From positions 310,001 through 374,000 of the forward strand of contig JAFEKR010000025.1 in NCBI GenBank assembly GCA_019022495.1: a stretch of DNA of 64,000 bases. The letters run 5' to 3'. Positions 47,601-58,879 of this stretch are shown in pieces; within the stretch, counting starts at the first letter, position 1; each line of letters opens with the position of its first letter. Under the pieces are notes generated by a model. It worked only from the letters and a program-made list of their open reading frames with translations. It was not told the DNA's origin and searched no databases. The DNA is from Epichloe hybrida. Its lineage: Eukaryota; Ascomycota; Sordariomycetes; Hypocreales; Clavicipitaceae. Both the position numbers and the translations under genes were made by a program.

Positions 47601-48540
47601 TTAGCCTATAAGGGTAGCTAATATATAGGCGCTATATTAAGGCTATTCTAGACTTTAAGGGCATTATAAACCTACTATAAAGCTAGATAGTAATGGACTT
47701 TATTAGTAACTTTATAAATTACTTTAGTATATTAAATAATAAAGATGCTTAGTAGTAACTTATTTATTATTTATAGGTAGCCTCTAAAGACTAGTAGGGT
47801 TAGGATAATACTATTTAGGCCTATAGAGTTATTAATTACTTTAATAGCTATTTAAAGATATTACTTTAGTATAAGTTTCGTTCTAATTAAGTCTATAATA
47901 ATATTATAAGCTTAGTATAAAGGTCTGTAATATCTCTTAACCTTTCTAATGCTATTATAAGCTTTAATTAGTATCTTATTAGTCTTAATTAATATTAGTT
48001 AAGCATAGTGCTTAAACTTAGTGGAAGCGAAGTTATTACTAGCGTTGTGTATAATCTATTCTAGAGGTCTAAGATAAGTGTTAGTCTAATATTTGCGGAT
48101 AGTATCCTAGATATCTTAAGCTTTCTACTTCCTTAGATTAAGGAATTAGGCTACCTAGAATAATATTACTAAATTAATAATGTAAAGCACTAGTTAGCTA
48201 TTAATTTACATAATATTAATAATAATCTTATAGTTAAATTTATAGTTATTTTTAATTGTAAACTTAAATTAACTAGGGGCCTTTCTATGTATTTAGTAAT
48301 AGTAGTAGACTTTAGTTAATTCCTTAATTACCTAGCGTTTAACTTTATAACTAGCTTAGTAAAGGATCTTTATAAGTTATTAAATAGAAGGGTAACTAAG
48401 TTAATAATATAATTAATAGATATCTCCTTCTAAAAGGTAGAAGGTAACTATTTCTCTTACCTCTAGTAACTACTAAGGATAGCCTTATTATTACATAATA
48501 GGTATAGTCTTATTACCTTAGATAAGTATATTAGTAAGGT
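47601..48540 (-). pseudogene. Copia E integrase (broken)
   Basis: Minus-strand blocks: an N-terminal zinc region near 48480-48400, and the core near 48060-47900, where NASNNFASTKFKHYA and KAYNSIRKVKRYYRPL can be read. These match the DAGTNFxSxEF and EAHNSIGxVERYHxPL blocks, the latter containing the catalytic Glu. Several key residues are changed and stops are frequent, so it is inactive. Confidence 0.82.
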
Positions 48541-48549
48541 TATTAATCT

Positions 48550-48880
48550 TAACTTATATCTTATCTATATTAGTAATTAAGAAGAGGAAGGGGGTAGCTA
48601 TATTAAGAATATAAAATTTAAGCTCTCTAAGTTCTATAGGCATATAGAGGATTTCTCTTATAACTACTAATCTAGCGCTAAATATAATAATTTAGGGTTT
48701 ATAAGGGGTTACCTTTAATAAAGGTATTAATCTTAATAGAGACTTTACTTATGCCTCTCCTATAGTTAACTTTCCTATAGCACTAGTATTAAGTATAATC
48801 CCTCTAAAGATCTCTTTAGAATAGTATTCTTTAGAGATATAATAAATTAAGCCTTTATTACACTCTTATAGCTTATAAAG
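48550..48880 (-). pseudogene. Copia E aspartic protease (broken)
   Basis: Minus strand: YYSKEIFRGIILNTSAIGK is the front block, in which LNTSA replaces the DTGA active site. Further on FSARLVVIREILYMPI and FLFLITDIDKI are the flap and C-terminal blocks. Same architecture as Copia G 4262-4650. Confidence 0.8.
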
Positions 48881-51461
48881 CTCCTACCTAAGGAATATAT
48901 ATTAGAAGGCTTGATTATTTAAGGTTATAAGAATATTAATATTAGCAGCGTTATAGTTAGTCTATAATCTAGAGTAGAAGAATTATATAATACTTAGGTA
49001 TACTATTAATCATAGCTCCTTTATATTATTATTATTATCTTTAGCTTCTATATAAGCTAAAAGATATAATTCCTAATTCTAACTTAAGCCTTTATTAGGC
49101 TTATTATTATCTTACCCTTTATAGAAGGTAAGGAATACCTAGAATCTTTTCTCTAAAGGGGGTGTATAATATATTTTACTAGCTTACTAGTAGTCCTTTT
49201 CCTTTTAATATTCTTTAGCGAAGTAATTAGAGAACTAGTAGCTACTCTTACTATATATAAAGTAACGCTTAGTGCTTAGCCTAGGGCTCTATCTATAATA
49301 GCTTCCTTTACTATAGGGGGATAATTACTATCTATACTAATAATTAGTAAATATAGCCTCTAGAGGGTCTTCTTATTAGTACTAAAGGTATTAGGAGAAC
49401 CTCTTATTTAATTCCGTAATAGTAATTACCTTACGGAGGTCTTTAGTAAGACTTTTAAAGCCTAGGGAGTGTATATATTTTACTATCTAATATTTAGGTA
49501 TACTAGCTATAGTATTTAAGGCTTACTTATAAAGCTTAGTATTTACTGTTTTAGTAAGGTATAGTCCTCTATGGATTTTCTTAAGGGTTAATAATATAAT
49601 CTTAAGGTAATTAAGCTTGCTTTTATTAGGGTTTTTCTTAATTATATTCTTTAATATTATACTACTCTATTAGTAGTAATAGAATTATTAGTTACTTTCT
49701 GTCTTAAAGTATTAATAGATATAGGTAATTATCTTTTTATAGGAATAGTTATTCCTAAAGAGGTAATTAAGGAAGTATTATTTAGTATTACCTATTAATA
49801 TAATAGGGAAAGCCTTCTAATAATATATTTAAGGAAGGTTAATTCTATTATACTTATTTTTAAAGAGCGTAATCTTTAGCGTTAAGAAGTTATATAGCTT
49901 CTTACTATAGTAATTACTATCCTTATATATCTTTATAAGCTCTAAGATTTTCTTTGTAATCTAATCTTCAGAGGTAAATTACTATAAAAGCATATTTTAT
50001 TATAAATAATAGTCCCCTAGTTATTATTAATAATAATTATTAGGATAAAGCTATTAATTTAATAGTGATTATTATAGGGGCTCTTATAAAGGTTTACATA
50101 GTCTTTAGGGTTAAGGAAGGTGGATTTCTAGGGTAGGTTATTAGGGCTGTTAATATTAAGGCTCTAGGGGTTTAGAAGATTATAGTCTCTCTTGTAATCT
50201 CTTCTATAACTAAAGAGGCATTAAAGTTTAATAAAGCACTTCTTTAAGGGATGCTAGGATTAAATATCCTAGGCCTTACTTAATAAGAATACTATAATCT
50301 TATAGAGAATTATGTAATTCTCTAATAACTTCCTTTATAGCCCTTTTAAAGGTGTCTTTAGACTAGCTTTTAAAGTCTTCTTAGAATAATTCCTATAGGT
50401 TATTATCTCTCTAACCTTAATATTTACTAAGGTTAATAAATCTTATAATCTAGTTATTAAGCTTAAGCTATATAGTAGTCTTTAGATCTAGCTTAATGGA
50501 TTCTTTCTAATTACTAGAGAAGTTATAAGTAAGCTATTAAAGGCATAAGAGTAACTTATACTCTTAAGGTCTTTTAGAGGTAATAGTTAAAGCCTTACTA
50601 TTACTAGTAGCCTTTACTCTTATAGAAGGTCTAGATTCCTTTGCTATCTTTAACTATAAAAGGAATATTACTAATTTATTATTTTTACTACTAATTAAGC
50701 TCCTATGTTTGCCTATTACTATTATAAGGTTTTTCTTTTGTACTTTAGGAGTGTTATTACTTTAATAAAATTAGAAGATTATAAAAACAGGAAAAATAGA
50801 AGAAAAAGTAGTAAAAGTAGTAAAAGTAGTAATAAGAATAAATTAATAGAGATAAAGAAAGTAATAGAAGTTTTAAAAGTAACTAGAAAATAATAGGAAA
50901 AATAATAAGGGAATAATAGGAATTACTACTTTCTATTTTTTATAAAAAGAAGGGAAGGAGGTAATCTCTCTTTCTAACTAATAAGTATAGGGTGAATAGC
51001 ACTAAGAGTAAAGGGGGCAAAAATAAGTAGTAAATGCTTATAGGGAGAGATTAAAGGTCTATTAGAAAGTGATGTGTTAAAGGGAATTTATAGGTGTGTT
51101 AGCTAGCTTAGCTAAGGTTATTTAATATTAGGTTCGAAATAAATACCTTGTAGTAATAGATTTAGTTAGTTAGTTAGTTTTCTTATAATAGATAATAAAA
51201 TTAATGATTAATAATAATATCCTAGATAAATATAATAAAGTTATATCCCTTAGCCTAAGGGTTAATAGATTAATTCCTTAGAAGCCTAATAAGCCTATAA
51301 CTAGGATTCTAGTCTCTTCCTTTAGCATACTTATATAGTTATGCCTCTCTACTATAATAACTATTATAGTATAATAAGGGGTAGTGGCAGTGGTGTCTGT
51401 AGAAATGTCTCTTCTTGTAATACCTAGCTTATCTATAGTTATGAAGTTAACTACTAATTAG
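48881..51461 (-). pseudogene. Copia E gag region (broken)
   Basis: From the 5' LTR leftwards to the protease. The right 1.85 kb aligns with E' 1-1839, with mostly C/T and G/A differences between the two copies. I could not read a clear zinc knuckle. A Lys/Ser-rich plus-strand open frame at 50705-50893 is a composition artefact of an AG-rich run. Confidence 0.6.
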
Positions 51462-51729
51462 TGTTAGTTACACTAAGGTCCTGCGTAGGTATAAGGGTAA
51501 TCCTATATGATTAAAGTTAATAATAGTTAATTTTTAATTAGCTAGGAAGGAAAGAGGGAAAAGAGAGGGAAAGTCTAGATACTAGGAAAGTAAGCGAAAC
51601 CTGTATATAAGGCAAAAGAGGGGGTAGTGAATTAATGTAGCTAATCGCATTGCATGCATCGTGCCGGACCCACAATTTAGTCTGGTCTTTGGCCACGATT
51701 AAACTAATGAAGATCCGAAGGAATTAACA
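51462..51729 (-). repeat. 5' LTR of Copia E
   Basis: 268 bp, plus-strand start TGTTAGTTACACTAAGG and end GAAGGAATTAACA. The right third keeps CGTGCCGGACC and other CpG sites. Confidence 0.93.
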
Positions 51730-52120
51730 ATAGGCTTTTTAAAGATTTCTTTATTAGTTTTTAATATAATTATTTAGACTTATAATATATTATTTTATAT
51801 TAAATTTAAAAGTATATATAAGGTATTATTTAGTAAAATAAACACTTAGGTTAAATAATATAATATTCAATCTTAGAAATTAGATTTATTAGTATTTTAA
51901 AATTATATAATATAAAACAAAATTCAAGGATTTCTATTATACTCTTAAACCTATATAGTATACCCTACACCCTAATATATAACTAATAATCTAAAACTAA
52001 GGAAACTTAAATAATTTATAGTAAATAAACTAAAATAGTAATTAAATTAACACTAATATTAACTTAATAAAGAAAAATCCATACAATATTATAAGATCTT
52101 AATATACCCCACTTTTATTT

Positions 52121-52271
52121 TCCCCTAACATTACATTTGTAATGTTTGTAATGTTTGTCATGTAATGTAATATAATATGTAATAATTAAACATTGCATTA
52201 CATTACATTACATTACACATTACATCCAAACCCCAAATATTACATTACATTACATTACATTACATGCTCTG
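52121..52271. repeat. Right TGTAA/ATTAC arm, element II
   Basis: TGTAATG units flip to ATTAC units. Read on the minus strand from the end, it is CAGAGCATG, TGTAA units, then TATTTGGGGTTTGGATGTAA. This parallels the starts of elements I and III with the pentamer changed. Confidence 0.88.
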
Positions 52272-53514
52272 GTTCCAACAAAATTATATATATTAATTTT
52301 ATATTTCTTATTACTTTAATATATAACTAATAGTATTATTTAAATATAGTTATATAGCTACATGAAGTAATAAAAATAAGTTTAACTTATTTCTAGTAAA
52401 GATACTAGGACCCACTTTAAAATAATATACTATAATTACTAGAATAACTTAAGTAAGTTTAATAACTCTAATTATAATTAGTTAAATCTATTTTTAGAAG
52501 GAATTTAGGGACCCACTTTTATTTTATATATATAATAATTTACTTTATAACTATAATAACTTAAATAACCTTAATTAAAATTAGTGAAACCTATCTTAAG
52601 AAATCTTATTAAGACCCACTTTTATTATATATATATAATTACTATTATAACTATAATAACCCTAATAACACTAATAATGCTAATTATAATTAGTTAAACC
52701 TATTTTTAAACACAATACTAGGACCCACTTTTATTTAATATACTATATTTATTATTATAATAACTATAATAAGTCTAATAACCTTAATTATATTTAGTTT
52801 AACATTTTTTTGAATGATTTTAAGACTTAGTTTTTTTTACTATAATATAATTACTTTAATTACTATAGTTAGTATTATTATAATATTTAAAAACATAAAA
52901 AAGAAAAGTATTTTATTTTATTAATATTTTAAAAAGCCTTAAAATACTAAATAACTAAAAAGTCTAGCCTTTTCTATAGTAATTTACTTATACTTACTTA
53001 TGTTTATATTTTATTTATTTATTACTTATTTATTTTTTATTAAACATTAATACTAATAACATTTTAAGTAATATAAGTAATATAACTATAAGTAATTTAT
53101 ACTATTATAAGCTATTATAAGCTATTATAAGCTATTATAAGCTATTATAAGCTATTATAAGCTATTATAAGCTATTATAAGCTATTATAAGCTATTATAA
53201 GCTATTATAAGCTATTATAAGCTATTATAAGCTATTATAAGCTATTATAAGCTATTATAAGCTATTATAAGCTATTATAAGCTATTATAAGCTATTATAA
53301 AGATATTATAAGCTAAGATAAATATTTTTACTAACACTACAAATGTAGTATTTGTAGTTAGTGTAGTTTATAAAAATAAATTTGTAGTGTAATATAGTGT
53401 AGTTTTTTTCCCCTTATAGTTAGTGTAGTTTGTAGTGTAGTGAAGTTTATAGTGTAGTAACTACACTACACTACAAAAACTACACTACAATACACATTGT
53501 AGTGTAATACTCTG
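52272..53514. mobile_element. hAT-like element IV, right part, (TGTAG) arm
   Basis: Contains reverse-oriented repeats with GACCCACTTTTA (52400-52850), a TATTATAAGC minisatellite (53100-53300) and a TGTAG/CTACA arm ending AATACTCTG at 53514, a CAGAG-type terminus on the minus strand. This is the right-end layout of element I. No left end was found: the sequence begins abruptly at element II, so it is truncated or was rearranged. The flank after the end is TTAGTAAC. Confidence 0.6.
53100..53300. repeat. TATTATAAGC minisatellite, element IV
   Basis: About 20 nearly perfect tandem decamers, more uniform than the array in element I. Confidence 0.96.
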
Positions 53515-53698
53515 TTAGTAACTAACCTAACCTATCTTTAATTATTTAATTAAACCTACTAAGGGATAAAGGTAATAGCTTTACTTATAATCCTTTCAAC
53601 CTTTATAATTTCTCTATTTACTATACCCCCCTATTTACTACTAATATTATAGTAAAGTATTAAGATTTACTAAAGGGATTTAAAACCTAAGATATTCC
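53515..53698. other. Short AT-rich spacer
   Basis: No domain, repeat or element end recognised. Its last five bases ATTCC (53694-53698) are the left TSD of the solo LTR. Confidence 0.6.
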
Positions 53699-53986
53699 TG
53701 TTGGTTTTCACAGGGTATTGAATTCAATATAATAAGGTTATGAGCCCGAAGAATAGTATTATCATTAATTATCTATTCTAGGCTACGTTATGTATGTAAA
53801 AAAGAGAAGTTAAAAGCTAGAATTCGCAATAAAAGAAAAGGAAGGGGGCCGTGCGTTTATAGCCTCACATTTCCTAGCTAATTAACAGGCTAGGTTACGG
53901 GTCACGTGTGGGGCCTGCGCGCGGCCCGAGCTTTTGCTAGGTAAGTGCGGCTACGACGCGCGATTAATATCACCTTCGTTCTAACA
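53699..53986 (-). mobile_element. Solo LTR of Copia G family, TSD ATTCC
   Basis: 288 bp, plus-strand start TGTTGGTTTTCACAGGG and end TTCGTTCTAACA. A perfect TSD ATTCC lies at 53694-53698 and 53987-53991, so the interior was lost by LTR recombination. It keeps CGTGTGGGGCCTGCGCGCGG and is the least mutated copy of this LTR in the window (compare 29661-29947 and 54634-55695). Confidence 0.95.
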
Positions 53987-54628
53987 ATTCCCTCTAATTA
54001 TAAATATACCTCCCCCCCTAAGAATACTATAAGAGAAGCTAATTTATAAGTTATATCTTACCTCCTTAACTATATCTCCCCTAATTTATACTAGTATATT
54101 ATATAATAAGTACTAGAGAATAAGGAATTATTTAATCTTAAAGTAAACACTATCTCTAAAGAACTTATAGCTTAGATTCTTATTAAGAAAGTAACTTATA
54201 AATATAAAAACCTATACCTATAAACCTTATTTACTATCTTTAATAATAACTTTAAAAAATAAAAATAAGAGATATTTTAAGTAGTAAATCCTAAAGCTAT
54301 CAAAAGCCTTTAAGACTTTCTTTTCTTTAGTAGTATTTATATAGACTTATAAAGTTACTATAAAATAATAGTCTTACTTAAAGATATTATTAACTATAAT
54401 AAATTCTATAATTAGAAAGAAAAAGAAATATAGGAAGTTACTAAGAAGTATTCCCTCTTTAAGAGATAAATAGTAAAGAAAGACTTCTATAAAAACCTTC
54501 TTTTTATTAGTATCCCTTCTTTTAAAGATAAACTAAAGTAACTAATTACTTTATAATACCTCTAATCCTTATAATTACTCTTATTTTATTCCTATATTTT
54601 ATTATATCAATCCCTAAGTATACTAAGT
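53987..54628 (+). pseudogene. Gene-like relic of unknown identity
   Basis: If TAG and TAA are read as mutated Gln/Trp codons, one plus-strand frame gives a long protein-like series: ENKELFNLKVNTISKELIA, then KYKNLYLQTLFTIFNNNFKK, VNPKAIKSLQDFLFFSSIYI, VTKKYSLFKRQIVKKDFYKN and PSFKDKLKQLITL. It is rich in Leu, Lys, Phe and Tyr, as expected of a helical protein after AT drift. I recognise no domain. It could be a captured or old host gene, or a transposon protein. It is bounded by the solo LTR on the left and Copia G' on the right. Confidence 0.4.
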
Positions 54629-54643
54629 ATAAGTGTTAGTTTC

Positions 54644-55401
54644 CCCCTCCCAGGCACGAGGTAAAACTGCTTAAATTATAGATCTCTATTTTTTAACACC
54701 TTTTCTAAATATCTAGCCTTCTTCTCTAGCTTTTTATTTCCCTTCTTCTTCTTACTTTTCCTAAATTCCTTAATATTTTCTTCGGTTTTTTAAATTTCCT
54801 TATCTAGAATTTCCTCGGATTTTTGGATAGCTATTAGGTTCTATAGCCTAGTGGTTATAGCCCCTAGCTTATGGTTACCCTTAGCTATACTATTTTCTAA
54901 TTAGTTAGTTATTAATTAGTTAATTAGTAGCCCTTAACCTACTTGTGGATTATGCAGTGCGTTTATTGCGAATTAGAGTGGAGTTAAGTGAGGATGAGTT
55001 ATGTTTTTTTTTTGGTTTGCCTTGGAGCTTTAAAGGATAAGTTATAAGATAGAAGAGATGTAAAGAGATAGAACAAACATAGTTGTAGAGGAAGGGGGAA
55101 TTATATTAATTTATGCTATAAGTAAAACTTAAATGGATTTGAGTTTAACTATGGTTACGAATTATAACTATATCTTACGTAATTGCAGCCATAAAGTTTA
55201 TTATAAACTTTATATTAACTTTTTAGCCCCTAAATTTATAGCTTAAAGCTTATTTCTTTTATGTTTTACCTAACACTATAGTAATTATTAAATTTAGTTG
55301 TTATATATAGCACTAGCTAGGTATTGCTAGTAATTCTTTTAGTTCCTTGAAAATTAGATGCATTGGCCACAGCTAATGACCCTAAAAAAAATTAAAAATC
55401 A
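54644..55401 (+). mobile_element. Retroposon copy 4 (758 bp), 15-bp TSD
   Basis: One of two long copies. 5' start CCCCTCCCAGGCACGAGG, 3' end CCCTAAAAAAAATTAAAAATC. TSD ATAAGTGTTAGTTTC at 54629-54643 and 55402-55416, perfect over 15 bp, which places the insertion 10 bp inside the Copia G' LTR. It is moderately RIP-mutated in its 3' 300 bp compared with the short copies. The complement of its 5' third reads as a Lys/Glu-rich coiled-coil-like protein. A sequence TAGCCTAGTGG at 54844-54854 resembles a pol III A box but has no well-placed B box. Confidence 0.93.
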
Positions 55402-55406
55402 ATAAG

Positions 55407-55695
55407 TGTTAGTTTCACAGGGTATTGAATTCAATATAACAAGGTTATGAGCCCGAAGAATAGTATTATCATTGATTATCTATCCTAGGCTACGTTGTGT
55501 GTGTTTTTAAAAGAGAAGTCAAAAGCTAAAATTCGTAATAAAAGAAGAGAAAGGGGGCCGCGCATTTATAGCCTTATATTTCCTAGCTAATTTACTAGCT
55601 AGGTTATAGGTTACGTATAGGGCCCGCGCGTAGCCTAAGCTTTTGCTAGGTAATTACGGCTATAACACGCGATTAATATTACCTTTATTCTAACA
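55407..55695 (-). repeat. 3' LTR of Copia G', main part
   Basis: 289 bp counting the TSD-duplicated start. Plus-strand start TGTTAGTTTCACAGGG, end ATTCTAACA. The true left LTR edge is at 54634, before the retroposon. Confidence 0.93.
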
Positions 55696-57711
55696 CTAAA
55701 ACCTCTCTCTTTTAATATAATTATTAACGCGTAATATTAATCGTAGAAATGAAAAGAAAGGCAGATTAATAATTTAATTAACAGGGGATGGAAGGAAAAG
55801 AGACTTATAGCCTATCTTAGTATGTAGTAGCTAATAAAAGGGAAATAATAATCTTGCTTAGCCTATAAGCCTATATAAGGATAAGTAAATCCTTTCTAAA
55901 TCCCTTCTTTTTCTTAAAATAATATATATTCTATACTATAGCATATATATAATATCTTCCCCTTTCTAATATAATACCTTCCTTCTCCTATATCTTACTA
56001 CTAATTTCTATAGTTTACTAGAAAAGCCTAGTAAGCTAGTATAGCTATAGCTACTAGGGATATTAACTATAAGGGCGTAAATCCCCTGCGTATTAATATC
56101 TTATCCCTATAGCTACTCTCCTAGAGAATTACCTTTTCTCTTACTATATATATATTATATATAGGTAACCTATCCCTTTATCTAGATAGTTATCTAGTTA
56201 GTTAAGATAAAGCTCTTAAGGGCCTTATTAGGTAATACCTTTATAAAGGTATTAGCTAGGTTATTCTCCTTATTAATCTATTAGATCTTATAGAGTTCTT
56301 AGTATTTATATGATTATTAAAGAGCTATAATATTAATTATTAGGTATTTCTTTTTTATTATACTAAGCTTAATAAGGCACTTATATAAGGAGTATAAATC
56401 TATATATATAATAACTAGGATCTTTAGGAGCTTTAGTTATTTAGTAACTAGGTTTAGGGTTATTATAATTATATAAGCTATATTAACGCTAGCTACTATA
56501 CTATAGACCTCTAAGGTAAGCACGCTTTATATAACTCTTTTACTCTTTATTTAGCTAAAGTGTATAATATTACCTTTAATAGTAAATTTGCTATTAGTGT
56601 AGTCCTTATTAGCTAGGATAAGTATATATCCTAGTTATAAAAATAGGTCCTAGTTATTAGTAAATAATCTATTTATAAAGGTAAAGAGCTTTGCTTTCTT
56701 AAGGTTAATTAGGATAAATATTAGGCCTCTTTCTAGGTAATCTATCTACTACTTTAGGTAGTAATTAAGGGCTTTTATATCCTCTAGGGTTAGCTCTTAG
56801 TGCTATATAGTAATAGATAGATTAAAGCAAGCCTCTAGTTAGTATATTAAGGCAATAGAAGCACCTTAGGCCCTTTGCTTAATATATTTACGCTTTAAAT
56901 TAATTATTAGAACTAATTCTAACTTATTACTCTATCCCTTTTACTATATCTTAATAGTATTATTCTCTAGTGTAATAATACCTCTATTAAACATAAGGGG
57001 ATTATCCTAGGTTAGGAATTACTTTAGCTTTATATTAAAGCCTATAGTAACTAGTTAAGTCTTTTCCTTCTTAGAGAACTTCTTATCTAATAGGCTAAGG
57101 GTATTATTAGTCTATATTCTAATATATATAAAGTTAGGGCTTTCCTTTATAGTTATAAGCAGGTAAGGATTATATATAGAGGTTTCTATCTAGAGGTTCT
57201 CTTTATAATACTTATAATACATAACCTACTAATGCGTTCTAGCCTTTATAAGCTTATAGAGGGGCTTTATAACCCTAAAAATCATGCTAGGTAGGTAAAG
57301 GTGCTATATTTAAATTAGTAAGCGTGCTAGGATTAGCCGCTCTAGGAATGTATAGGCCTATATATATACCTAATAGATATTATATAGCTAGATAAGGAAT
57401 TTCCTTAATCTTGCTAATAGGGCTATTATAAGGATAAGATATTAGCTTGCTTATTAAATCGTTAGGGCTTGTGTAAGAATAGCCTATTTCCCTTTATTCT
57501 TATATCCTTAGATTATAAGGCATAACTTTTTATAGGGTTCTATTATCTTACCTTTAATCTTATTAATAATTCAGGAATTAAAGATTTAAATCCTACTATG
57601 CTTCTTCTTATTAAATATAATAAATTTAAATATACCTTGCTTAATTAGGGTATTAATTTCTACTTTTATTAATAGTTTAAAAGGTTTACCTAGGGTCTTA
57701 ATAATTCCTTC
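55696..57711 (-). pseudogene. Copia G' RNase H and reverse transcriptase (broken)
   Basis: Inverse match to G 27610-29660 over its whole length. Minus-strand blocks include the DNPADA region near 56255-56280, the RNase H stretch 56520-56720 and the RT start near 57680. Dense stops. It breaks off at 57711 in the segment equivalent to the first 20-25 codons of RT, where element III begins. Confidence 0.85.
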
Positions 57712-57729
57712 CTTATATACAGAGCATTG

Positions 57730-57862
57730 TTGTATTATATTGTATTGTATTTTTTGGCCCTTCGATGTATTGTATTGTATTGTATTGCCCTATGTATTGT
57801 GTTGTGTATTGTATTGTATTAAAAATACAATACAATACAACACAATACATACAATACAATGT
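57730..57862. repeat. Left TGTAT arm with hairpin, element III
   Basis: TGTAT pentamers (57730-57822) flip to ATACA pentamers (57825-57860), forming an inverted repeat. This is the same design as elements I and II with a different last base in the pentamer. Confidence 0.9.
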
Positions 57863-58145
57863 ATTATTAGGGAAAATTGAAAGTGGGGTATTATATAAAT
57901 TTATTATATAGTAGTTTTTTTAAGTAATCTAATTATAGTATCCTTTTTTTTTATATAATTTAGTTATTTATTTAAAAATCTATAAAGTTTTAGCCTATTT
58001 AGAAAGTAACCTTATTTTAAATATATAATGCCTTAGTAATATTCTTTTATATCTATTTTAAAGAATGCTTTTTTCTTTATATATTAAGGGTCTTCCTATG
58101 CTTATGTCTATTTTCTATAATTTATCATAATTATTTATTATAAAA

Positions 58146-58240
58146 ACATACATTATAATATAATACAATACAATACATTACAATACAATATAATATAATA
58201 TAATACAATACAATATAATATAATATATTATTATAAAGGT
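58146..58240. repeat. Second ATACA/TATAA pentamer array inside element III
   Basis: A decayed array of ATACA/ATATA pentamers about 300 bp inside the first arm. The sequence after it (58260-58350) resembles the sequence after the first arm (57900-57990). This suggests an internal duplication of the element end or a second, nested copy without clear ends. Confidence 0.7.
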
Positions 58241-58879
58241 AAGGTAGTATATATACTTATTATATAGTAGATTCTTGAAATAATCTGAATAAGATATCTT
58301 TAAATTTTAATCCTGTTTAGGTATTTAGTTATAGAATTATAAAGTTTTAGCTAATTTAGACTATTAAGCTATATACATATATAGGGTAGCTATAAATAGT
58401 ATTATCTAGGCCTAACTTATAGTAATATTTATTCTTTATATTTTAAAGGTTATTTTATCGTTCTAGCTTTTTTTTAAGATTTACTATACATTTTAATATA
58501 GTTTTTTTACTTTAAATATAATATTTACCCTAAAGAAATAATTTATAATTCTAAATAAATAAGATTAAAACTCTAATAAAAATATACTTATATGTATAAG
58601 AAATTTATTATAAAGAGAAAATTAAAATTTATTTTATAAATACTCCTTTTACTAGTAAGCCATTTTATTATAATTATAACAAATTATATTAGCTTTTAAC
58701 CTTTTTTAAACTAAAAGAAAAGGAAAAAACCTAGGAAAAGTTTATAAAGAAAGGTTAAAATATTATATAAAGATTAATTATAACATATATACTATTTTTT
58801 TAATATTAAGTAAATAAATAAATAAGCTTTAAAAGTAAGTTTAATTATTTATACTACTTTTAGCTTATTTACTTAGTTA

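Larger units (their letters stand above)
34780..51729 (-). mobile_element. Copia retrotransposon E (minus), TSD ATAGG, split by Gypsy F
   Basis: Perfect TSD ATAGG at 34775-34779 and 51730-51734, and equal 268-bp LTRs (34780-35047 and 51462-51729). From right to left: gag, protease, integrase, RT, then Gypsy F (36023-46211, TSD CCTTT), then the rest of RT, RNase H and the 3' LTR. It is inserted in hAT-like element II. The E' copy at the left edge is a second member. The coding capacity is destroyed by RIP. Confidence 0.93.
33763..52271. mobile_element. hAT-like non-autonomous element II, (TGTAA) arms, split by Copia E
   Basis: Left end TAGAGCATTACATTAC (CAGAG with CA-to-TA) at 33763, right end ACATGCTCTG at 52271. 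Without Copia E (34780-51729 and one TSD) the element is about 1.55 kb. The arms consist of ATTAC/TGTAA pentamers. The 8-bp flanks ATCCCTAC and GTTCCAAC agree at five positions, differ by transitions at two, and mismatch at one: suggestive but not proof of a hAT TSD. The interior has reverse-oriented AGTGGGTC-type repeats. No transposase relic. Confidence 0.6.
54634..57719 (-). mobile_element. Copia G' (minus), 3' half
   Basis: A second Copia of the G family on the minus strand. Its 3' LTR begins at 54634, is interrupted after 10 bp by a retroposon (54644-55401), and continues 55407-55695. RNase H and RT run to 57711, where hAT-like element III cuts in. The rest of the element lies beyond the window. 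The left flank ATAAG (54629-54633) is the candidate TSD half. Confidence 0.9.

Noticed and set aside
50705..50893. 62-codon Lys/Ser-rich plus-strand frame
   Set aside because: It is antisense to the gag region of Copia E in an AG-rich run. The E' copy at 1090-1270 has stops in the same frame.
52272..53514. Elements II and IV as one element from 33763 to 53514
   Set aside because: The left arm of II uses TGTAA and the right arm of IV uses TGTAG. II has its own CTCTG end at 52271, and the flanks ATCCCTAC and TTAGTAAC do not match.
54844..54880. tRNA-like head (TAGCCTAGTGG A-box match, then GGTTACCC) in the retroposon
   Set aside because: The B-box match is poor and its spacing too short. It lies 200 bp inside the element rather than at the 5' end, and no cloverleaf could be drawn.
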